Below are positions 1 through 5,158 of a DNA stretch of 8,419 nt, piece by piece. Source of the stretch: Treponema sp. Its GTDB lineage: Bacteria > Spirochaetota > Spirochaetia > Treponematales > Breznakiellaceae. Within the stretch, counting starts at the first letter, position 1. The number at the start of each line of letters is the position of its first letter. The notes under the pieces are model-generated. The model was not told where the DNA came from and ran no database searches. It was given only the letters and a program-made list of their open reading frames with translations. Made by a program: the position numbers and the translations under genes. The stretch is taken from NCBI GenBank assembly GCA_031288005.1, contig JAITSE010000010.1:1-8419 (forward strand), given 5' to 3'.

Positions 1-1658
1 GGAAGCGCCCAGTCAAGCAGGCAGCCGTAGAGCAGGTCCAGGGATGTGCGGTCTTCCTTTATATTGGAAATAAAAAAATCGAGGTTTTCCTGTTTGTATT
101 CTCCGGCGCCGTAGTATACGTCTTTCATATTACTGTCGGCAACTTTGAACACACGGAAACCGATGTCAAGGTTTTGGGCATTTAAACCGGCTTCCTCTTT
201 GATTTTGTTTCCCGCCCGGCGAATACGTTCCTTGCCGATTTCGCAGATGTTTTTGTATCCCGCTTTGAAGGCTTCACTGTCATTTTCGCATGGCTCAGGA
301 AGTTGAACCATGATGAATTTGCGATTCCCTCCGTCTTCGATGTTAAGCTGCATGACGGCGTGGGCAGTAGTGGCGGAGCCGGAGAAGAAGTCGAGGATGA
401 TGTCATTTTTTTTTACATTTGACATATTCAAAAAACGCAATAACAAGGCAGGTGATTTGGTATAATCAAAAATTACATTTTTAAAAATATCCTTAATAAC
501 ATTGGTTCCGTTACCGATATCATCAATCCATGTTGTAAATTTTTTTGTATCTTCACCATTTTGTGGAGCATATATTTTTTCATATGCTATCCAAGTATTG
601 CTGCTTCTTATAAATTCGACATTATTGGCAGCCAATTCCTGCTGCATTCTTGATTGCCCCCAACGCCAACATCCTTCCTCATTAGCTGACAACATCGGAT
701 ATAATTCCGTTCCATCAGGTGCGGTTATAGGATAAAATAAATTTGGTCTGTCATCACGCCTGCTGTTTGATCCCCATTTGCGTAACAATTGTGTTTTGTA
801 GTATCGTTGCTTTGTTTTATCGAATTTTAAATAGTTGTTACTATTTTTTATTTCTTCTCCTGCTTCGAAATTAGAAATATCTCTTGCATAGCAAAGGACA
901 TATTCATGAATGATTGCATAATATTTACTATCTTGTCTGCCTCCACGGCCTTTCCAATTAATTGTAGCTACAAAATTTCCTTCCCCGAACACCTCATCAC
1001 AAATCTTGCGTAACTGCGCAGCTTCATTATCATCAATGCTGATAAAAATCACCCCGTTATCACTCAACAAATTCCGCGCCAGCAATAAACGGGGATATAT
1101 CATGGAACACCAGTCGGAATGGAAACGCCCGTTGCTTTCAGTGTTACGGAATAACCGGTTGCCGGTTTCATCATCATATTCTCCAATTTTCTCTGACCAC
1201 TGCTCACTATCCACCGCCCACTTGTCCCGGTATACAAAGTCATTCCCGGTATTATACGGCGGGTCTATGTAGATCATCTTCACTTTGCCAAGATAGCTTT
1301 CCTGCAAGAGCTTGAGGACTTCCAGGTTGTCCCCTTCGATGTAAAGGTTTTGCGTTGTGTCCCAGTCCCGGCTTTCCTCTTTGCAGGGGCGCAGGGTTTT
1401 GCGGATGGGCCGGTTTGCCTCAATGCTGGAGGCCTTTTTACCCACCCAGGTGAATTCGTAGGCTTCATTGCCGCTGCAAGCGCCATCTCCCAGCAGGATT
1501 TTGAGGGCCTCGAAGTTTACCGCTTTTTTGTAGACCTTCTTCTCCGGGGTACTCTTTTCATCGTCAATGGCTTCGGTTATAACCTGCGGGAACAGAGCGG
1601 CGATTTTCCCGATATTTGCGGCGCTTAGATCGGCAGTTTCAAAACGGGGTTTGTTCAT
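1..1658 (-). CDS. mod: Type III restriction-modification DNA adenine methyltransferase (Mod), C-terminus beyond the window
   Basis: The protein transfers a methyl group from S-adenosylmethionine to adenine in a short asymmetric site and provides sequence recognition for the type III complex with Res. I read 552 codons from ATG 1658 to the left edge with no stop. Residues 132-135 are DPPY, the catalytic motif IV (IDPPYNTGND). Residues 423-430 are DFFSGSAT, the SAM-binding motif I. The order IV, recognition region, motif I is that of beta-class methyltransferases. Further type III Mod signatures are YIEGDNLEVLKLL near residue 107, a WKGRGG-QDSKYY stretch, GCWRWG, and PEPCEN after motif I. The start follows an in-frame TAA and a strong AAGGAGG seven bases upstream. 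Family members are usually about 600-680 residues, so perhaps 50-130 are missing. The res gene would be expected to the left, outside the window. Positions 421-960 (residues about 233-413) are about 34% GC by hand count, against 45-58% near the gene start. An in-frame A9 tract (coding strand) lies at 406-414. Confidence 0.93.
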   Translation of the reverse strand, partial: MNKPRFETADLSAANIGKIAALFPQVITEAIDDEKSTPEKKVYKKAVNFEALKILLGDGACSGNEAYEFTWVGKKASSIEANRPIRKTLRPCKEESRDWDTTQNLYIEGDNLEVLKLLQESYLGKVKMIYIDPPYNTGNDFVYRDKWAVDSEQWSEKIGEYDDETGNRLFRNTESNGRFHSDWCSMIYPRLLLARNLLSDNGVIFISIDDNEAAQLRKICDEVFGEGNFVATINWKGRGGRQDSKYYAIIHEYVLCYARDISNFEAGEEIKNSNNYLKFDKTKQRYYKTQLLRKWGSNSRRDDRPNLFYPITAPDGTELYPMLSANEEGCWRWGQSRMQQELAANNVEFIRSSNTWIAYEKIYAPQNGEDTKKFTTWIDDIGNGTNVIKDIFKNVIFDYTKSPALLLRFLNMSNVKKNDIILDFFSGSATTAHAVMQLNIEDGGNRKFIMVQLPEPCENDSEAFKAGYKNICEIGKERIRRAGNKIKEEAGLNAQNLDIGFRVFKVADSNMKDVYYGAGEYKQENLDFFISNIKEDRTSLDLLYGCLLDWAL

Positions 1659-1665
1659 TGAGGGG

Positions 1666-1672
1666 CCTCCTT
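1666..1672 (-). promoter_or_regulatory. Strong ribosome binding site fixing the mod start
   Basis: On the minus strand AAGGAGG lies seven bases before ATG 1658. The in-frame codons just upstream include TAA, so the reading frame cannot extend further. This decides the start of mod. Confidence 0.85.
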
Positions 1673-1689
1673 ACTACGGCGTCATGGTT

Positions 1690-1695
1690 AATATA
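1690..1695 (-). promoter_or_regulatory. Possible -10 element of the mod promoter
   Basis: Minus strand TATATT lies 31 bases upstream of the mod ATG, giving room for a leader that includes the AAGGAGG site. I find no good -35 hexamer at 16-18 bases further upstream, so this is a weak call from one hexamer only. The tandem repeat array begins 77 bases upstream of it. Confidence 0.25.
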
Positions 1696-1771
1696 TCTGG
1701 TGAGCATAGCCTGTTTCCCGCTTTTCCGCTAGATTTGCGGACTCAGATTCGGCGCAGAGCTTAGTCTGGTT

Positions 1772-1928
1772 GAGACATCTTATTCTCTTTCAAAGACATC
1801 TTATTCTCTTTCAAAGACATCTTATTCTCTTTCAAAGACTTCTTATTCTCTCTCAAAGACATCTTATTCTCTTTCAAAGACTTCTTATTCTCTTTCAAAG
1901 ACTTCTTATTCTCTTTCAAAGACTTCTT
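1772..1928. repeat. 21-bp tandem repeat array, seven full copies plus a 10-bp partial copy
   Basis: The unit begins AAGACWTCTTATTCTC and ends TTTCA. Full copies start at 1772, 1793, 1814, 1835, 1856, 1877 and 1898; a tenth-length-plus remnant (AAGACTTCTT) starts at 1919. The first copy has G instead of A at its first base. Position six is A in copies 1, 2, 3 and 5 and T in copies 4, 6, 7 and the remnant; copy 4 also has CTCTCTCA in place of CTCTTTCA. Each junction forms the near-palindrome TCTTT-C-AAAGA. There are no spacers, so this is not CRISPR. Near-identical copies indicate recent expansion and likely copy-number variation between strains. Because 21 is a multiple of three, both strands keep open frames: the minus strand reads KENKKSL or KENKMSL heptads. 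The array begins 114 bases upstream of the mod start. Confidence 0.97.
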
Positions 1929-1998
1929 CCCAGGGCCGATTCTGCGGGGACAGACCCGGGGAAACAGCCCGTAAAAAACGTGCAAGCAGTGAAACCGG

Positions 1999-2057
1999 AG
2001 ATTTCTTAGCCGCTTGCAAGATTTCTTATTCTCTTGGCCGCTGGTCTCAGATTTCTT
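1999..2057. repeat. Decayed copies of the 21-bp unit
   Basis: AAGATTTCTTATTCTCTT at 2018-2035 matches the first 18 bases of the array unit at all but two positions. Shorter pieces AGATTTCTT occur at 1999-2007 and 2049-2057. The core TTATTCTC is seen again at 2222-2229, just before the patatin gene. They look like remnants of a longer older array, now interrupted by unrelated sequence. Confidence 0.6.
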
Positions 2058-2216
2058 GCGTTTTTATGGGTCGAAAATTGCGGGACGGGGGAATGTGGAT
2101 TGTAATTGGAGGAAGATAGATCAGAAAATGGGATTTCCAGCTTCCGGCCTATGCTGGGGTCTGACTCTCCCAGGACTGCTTCTGCGGGAACCGCTTTAAC
2201 GGTCGCAGGCTTGGAA

Positions 2217-2245
2217 TTGATTTATTCTCCAAAATCGTGTTAAAT
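2217..2245 (+). promoter_or_regulatory. Possible sigma-70 type promoter for the patatin-cysE-era operon
   Basis: TTGATT at 2217-2222 is followed after exactly 17 bases by TTAAAT at 2240-2245. If real, transcription would start near 2252, downstream of the GTG at 2237 and only about nine bases before ATG 2261, which would make ATG 2261 the start on a nearly leaderless message. Both hexamers have mismatches, so the call is tentative. Confidence 0.3.
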
Positions 2246-3196
2246 CTTGACTATCAAAGTATGCGGATAAATCAAAAACTGCGCTGGGCCCTCGTTCTCT
2301 CGGGCGGCGGGGCCAGAGGACTGGTCCATATAGGAGTGATCAAAGCGCTGCTGGAAGAAGGCTATCCCGAACCCTCCCTGATAGCGGGGACATCCATGGG
2401 GGCCATAATCGGCGGACTTTACGCCTCTGGAATGGAGATTGAGGAGCTTGCCCGCTTTGCGCTTGAGGAATTCGACATAACCCGCTATCTCGACAGTTTT
2501 GTATTCAAGCTGAACGGCCCTGTGGGAAAGATACTTCAGGCGGGGCAGCTTGTCGGGGCGCTGACGGGCCGGCCGGGGATGGATTCGGGGAATCAGACGC
2601 TTGCGCTGATTGAAAAACTTTCGCGCTGCAAAAATATTGAAGAAGCCCGCATTCCTTTCCGCTGCAACGCCCTCGACCTTGTTTCCGGGAAAGAAATAGT
2701 GTTCCGCTCAGGCAGTCTTGCAAGGGCCGTCCGGGCCTCCATGTCGTTTCCCGTGTTCTTTGAGCCTGCGTTAGATGGGAAGATGGTCCTTGTGGACGGC
2801 GGACTTGCGGACAATATGCCCGTCCGTATCGCAGGGGAAGAGGGCTTCAGGCATATCCTGGCCGTCGACGCCGGGGCTTTCAAAGACGGACCCGTGCATA
2901 ATCTTGACAGCGCTCAGAAAATAGCGCACCGTTCCCTGGAAGTAGTTCTGGATTTAATGTGCCGCAAGGCGGGGAAAGGCTTTCCAGCCCTGGTCCTTGA
3001 CGCCGCGTATAAGGGCGCCTCACTGCTTTCCTTCGATATGAAACGGGAATTGATAGCCTGGGGCGGGCGGGTGGTCAGGGATAGGGGGGAGGCCCTGGCG
3101 GCCTTTTTCGGCTCCGGCCTGGGCGCAGCCGCGGCAAGGCGGCGTTTTATGAAATCCGGGGCGGATGTAAGGAGCCGGTATGCAGAGACTGAATAA
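2237..3196 (+). CDS. Patatin-like phospholipase (RssA/NTE-type serine hydrolase)
   Basis: A 319-residue patatin-family protein, expected to hydrolyse acyl esters of phospholipids or lysophospholipids with a Ser-Asp dyad. The oxyanion-hole loop GGGARG is at residues 23-28, the nucleophile elbow GTSMG at 51-55 (Ser53), the family block ASMSFPVFFEP at about 168-177, and the catalytic Asp in DGG at 187-189. All key residues are present. There is no signal peptide or membrane helix, so it is probably cytoplasmic or peripheral; bacterial relatives include RssA and YjjU-type proteins. Substrate is not determined by sequence. The start is uncertain: GTG 2237 has no clear ribosome binding site, and ATG 2261 (eight codons in) also fits and retains the whole domain. 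The 3' end overlaps cysE by 17 nt, so the two are very likely cotranscribed. Confidence 0.92.
   Translation: MLNLDYQSMRINQKLRWALVLSGGGARGLVHIGVIKALLEEGYPEPSLIAGTSMGAIIGGLYASGMEIEELARFALEEFDITRYLDSFVFKLNGPVGKILQAGQLVGALTGRPGMDSGNQTLALIEKLSRCKNIEEARIPFRCNALDLVSGKEIVFRSGSLARAVRASMSFPVFFEPALDGKMVLVDGGLADNMPVRIAGEEGFRHILAVDAGAFKDGPVHNLDSAQKIAHRSLEVVLDLMCRKAGKGFPALVLDAAYKGASLLSFDMKRELIAWGGRVVRDRGEALAAFFGSGLGAAAARRRFMKSGADVRSRYAETE
3168..3174 (+). promoter_or_regulatory. Ribosome binding site of cysE inside the patatin gene
   Basis: TAAGGAG ends five bases before ATG 3180 and lies within the last codons of the patatin gene. It fixes the cysE start and shows that the 17-nt overlap is real. Confidence 0.8.
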
Positions 3197-4079
3197 AAGT
3201 ATTGAGGGCCTGGTTGAGGCTTACGACGCCCAGGGTCTCGTGAATTCTTCCCGGGGCGATAATCTTCCCAGCCGTGAGAGCATCGAGGACATACTGCGGG
3301 GCCTGAGTGAGCTTATGTTTCCGGGCTTCAGGGAAAACGCCGGGCTGGATAAGGACAACCTAAAGCTGATTACAGGCGAGCGAGTCCACCACATCGCCCG
3401 GGAACTTATCGGGGAAGTGGAAAAGAGCATAGTTTTTTCTGTCCGCCAGGGCGGACGCCAGAGCGGGCTTTCCTGCGGAAACGGCGGCTGCCACGCGGCC
3501 GCGGAACTCATCGTGGACAGCTTCTTTGACGAACTGCCAAGAACGCGCCGGGACCTGATCCTGGACATGAAAGCCGCTTTCCATGGCGACCCCGCGGCCC
3601 GGAGTGAGGAAGAAGTGATCCTCTCCTACCCGGGCTTTGAGGCAATCACGGTCCACAGGCTGGCCCATTTTTTCTGGAAATGCCAGGTCCCGCTGATTCC
3701 CCGCATGATGAGCGAACTGGTCCACAGCCGCACAGGTATAGACATACATCCGGGCGCGGAAATCGGAGAGTCTTTCTTCATAGATCACGGAACCGGGGTA
3801 GTGATTGGGGAAACCACAGTCATCGGCAGAGACGTAAAGCTCTACCAGGGAGTAACCCTTGGGGCGCTCTCGGTCAAGAAGGAGCTTGCCGATAAGAAAC
3901 GCCATCCCACCATCGAAGACGGCGTTACGATCTATTCCGGCGCTACCATTCTGGGCGGAGAGACGATTATAGGGAGGAATTCCATTATCGGCGGCAACGT
4001 GTGGATCACTCATCCTGTCCCCCCTGATTCGACGGTATATATCCGCGTTGGAGAGCAGGTCATGGAAACCAGAGCTTAA
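3180..4079 (+). CDS. cysE: Serine O-acetyltransferase
   Basis: It makes O-acetylserine from L-serine and acetyl-CoA, the first step of cysteine synthesis in the cytoplasm. The 299-residue protein has a helical N-terminal half and a left-handed beta-helix of hexapeptide repeats from about residue 186 (GIDIHPGAEIG, GTGVVIGETTVIG, GVTIYSGATILGG, NSIIGGNVWI). Catalytic residues by comparison with E. coli CysE are Asp188 (DIHP), His203 (DHGTG) and His242 (RHPTI). The stretch GDPAARSEEE-ILSYPGFEAI (136-155) marks the longer Bacteroides-like type rather than the enterobacterial type. Two cysteines sit close together at 99 and 104 (SCGNGGC). The C-terminus is METRA: the terminal Ile that anchors E. 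coli CysE in the CysK active site is absent. No sulfur-metabolism gene is beside it. Its stop is directly followed by the era ATG. Confidence 0.95.
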   Translation: MQRLNKSIEGLVEAYDAQGLVNSSRGDNLPSRESIEDILRGLSELMFPGFRENAGLDKDNLKLITGERVHHIARELIGEVEKSIVFSVRQGGRQSGLSCGNGGCHAAAELIVDSFFDELPRTRRDLILDMKAAFHGDPAARSEEEVILSYPGFEAITVHRLAHFFWKCQVPLIPRMMSELVHSRTGIDIHPGAEIGESFFIDHGTGVVIGETTVIGRDVKLYQGVTLGALSVKKELADKKRHPTIEDGVTIYSGATILGGETIIGRNSIIGGNVWITHPVPPDSTVYIRVGEQVMETRA

Positions 4080-5039
4080 ATGTCTACGGAAAAAGACGAA
4101 GGAAGGCTTCAAGAAACCGGGATTCTTGAAGCCGGACCGCCCGGCAAAGAAAAAAAATCCGCCTTTGTAGCAGTCGTGGGCCGGCCTTCGGTTGGAAAGT
4201 CCACCCTGGTGAACGCCCTTTGCGGCGCTAAAGTCGCCATCGTTAGTCCGGTTCCCCAGACTACGCGGAACGCTGTCAGGGGTATAGTTAACCGTCCGGA
4301 AGGGCAGCTCGTCTTTGTGGATACGCCTGGCCGGCATATTTCGGAGCGGAAACTAAACAAACGGCTTATGGAGTTGTCAGCGCGGGCCCTGGGAGAAGCG
4401 GAACTCGTTCTCTATGTGCTGGACCTTTCCCGGAAACCCGGCCCGGAGGAAGAAGCCGTAGCGGAGCGTCTTGCCTCCTGCGCGGATCGCATGGCCGCGG
4501 CCCTCAACAAAATGGACCTTCCCGGAGCGGACGCGGGGCCTGCTCTGGAATTCCTTGCGGCTCGCTTTCCCGGCCTGGACGAATCCCGGCGCTTCCCAGT
4601 TTCCGCCCTCAAAAACGAAGGCGCAGAGGCCCTTCTTACCTGCCTTTTCAGCATGGCGCCCTGCGGCCCGCCCTGTTACCCCGGGGATTACTACACAGAT
4701 CAAAACCTGGACTTCCGTATCGCCGAAATTATCCGGGAAAAGGCAATCACCCGCCTGCGTCAGGAGTTGCCCCATTCCCTCTATGTGGATGTGGCGGATA
4801 CGGAACTGCGGGACGAGAACACCCGCCTCTGGGTCCGGGCATTCATCGTTACAGAGCGGGAATCGCAGAAGGGCATGGTGGTGGGAAAGCAGGGCTCTAT
4901 GATCAAGGCCATACGCCAGGCCGCGCAGAAGGAGCTAAACCAGATTTTCGATTGGAAAGTGGAACTGGACCTGCGCGTTAAAACCGCCCATGACTGGCGG
5001 CACAACGACGTCATTCTCAAACGGCTTATCCGCGGATAA
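4080..5039 (+). CDS. era: GTPase Era, 16S rRNA/30S assembly factor
   Basis: Era binds GTP and the 3' end of 16S rRNA and acts in small-subunit maturation, in the cytoplasm and at the inner membrane. The 319 residues contain G1 GRPSVGKS (34-41), G2 around SPVPQTTRN (56-64), G3 DTPG (81-84), G4 NKMD (143-146), G5 SAL (175-177), the Era linker with AEIIREKAI (215-223), and a C-terminal KH domain with VVGKQGSMIKAI (267-278). It is about 18 residues longer than E. coli Era, owing to a charged N-terminal extension of about 28 residues before the G domain. ATG 4080 abuts the cysE TAA with no gap and has no good ribosome binding site, suggesting translational coupling; no other in-frame ATG precedes the G1 motif. 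Confidence 0.96.
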   Translation: MSTEKDEGRLQETGILEAGPPGKEKKSAFVAVVGRPSVGKSTLVNALCGAKVAIVSPVPQTTRNAVRGIVNRPEGQLVFVDTPGRHISERKLNKRLMELSARALGEAELVLYVLDLSRKPGPEEEAVAERLASCADRMAAALNKMDLPGADAGPALEFLAARFPGLDESRRFPVSALKNEGAEALLTCLFSMAPCGPPCYPGDYYTDQNLDFRIAEIIREKAITRLRQELPHSLYVDVADTELRDENTRLWVRAFIVTERESQKGMVVGKQGSMIKAIRQAAQKELNQIFDWKVELDLRVKTAHDWRHNDVILKRLIRG

Positions 5040-5043
5040 CCGG

Positions 5044-5078
5044 CGGCGTTTTGCACCGTAAAACACCCAAAATCGCCG
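5044..5078 (+). terminator. Possible weak terminator after era, in the convergent spacer
   Basis: CGGCGTTTT (5044-5052) can pair with AAAATCGCCG (5069-5078) with one bulged T and a 16-base loop. What follows is T-containing but not a proper T run (ATTAGTCTATTTTA). It sits five bases after the era stop in the 119-bp spacer between the convergent era and pallilysin genes, where a terminator is expected. The rest of the spacer shows nothing else. Confidence 0.35.
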
Positions 5079-5158
5079 ATTAGTCTATTTTACCCTTCAA
5101 ACTGCCATCAAACCATCGATTCGCGGACGTATTGGCCCGCCTATAAGATATGTTTGGC

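Larger units (their letters stand above)
1659..2236. other. 578-bp gene-poor region between mod and the patatin gene, filled largely by repeats
   Basis: The two genes flanking this stretch are divergent (mod leftwards, patatin rightwards). It holds the mod ribosome binding site and possible -10, a 21-bp tandem repeat array (1772-1928), decayed copies of the same unit (about 1999-2057) and a possible patatin promoter. Short open frames cross it on both strands, but none has a ribosome binding site or recognisable protein similarity. The longest on the minus strand (1761-1985, TTG start) is open mainly because the repeat length is a multiple of three and the unit lacks stops. Between about 2060 and 2210 I see nothing I can name. 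Confidence 0.7.

Noticed and set aside
640..680. Apparent frameshift in mod near GCWRWG
   Set aside because: On recount the coding strand has five G in this run, and the frame continues as GCWRWGQSRMQQEL, which fits the family. The gene is intact here.
1772..1928. CRISPR array
   Set aside because: The 21-bp units are directly adjacent with no spacers, and no cas gene is present.
2157..2165. GGGTCTGAC at 2157 and GGTCAGACC at 7345 as copies of a dispersed palindromic repeat
   Set aside because: Only about nine bases match, and the second lies across the synthetase stop codon; too short to support.
2014..2199. A 61-codon plus-strand frame in the intergenic region
   Set aside because: It starts inside a decayed repeat, has no ribosome binding site and its translation resembles nothing I know.
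3360..4337. A 325-codon open frame on the minus strand
   Set aside because: It lies antisense to cysE and the start of era, which have complete domains and catalytic motifs; its translation shows no recognisable protein features.
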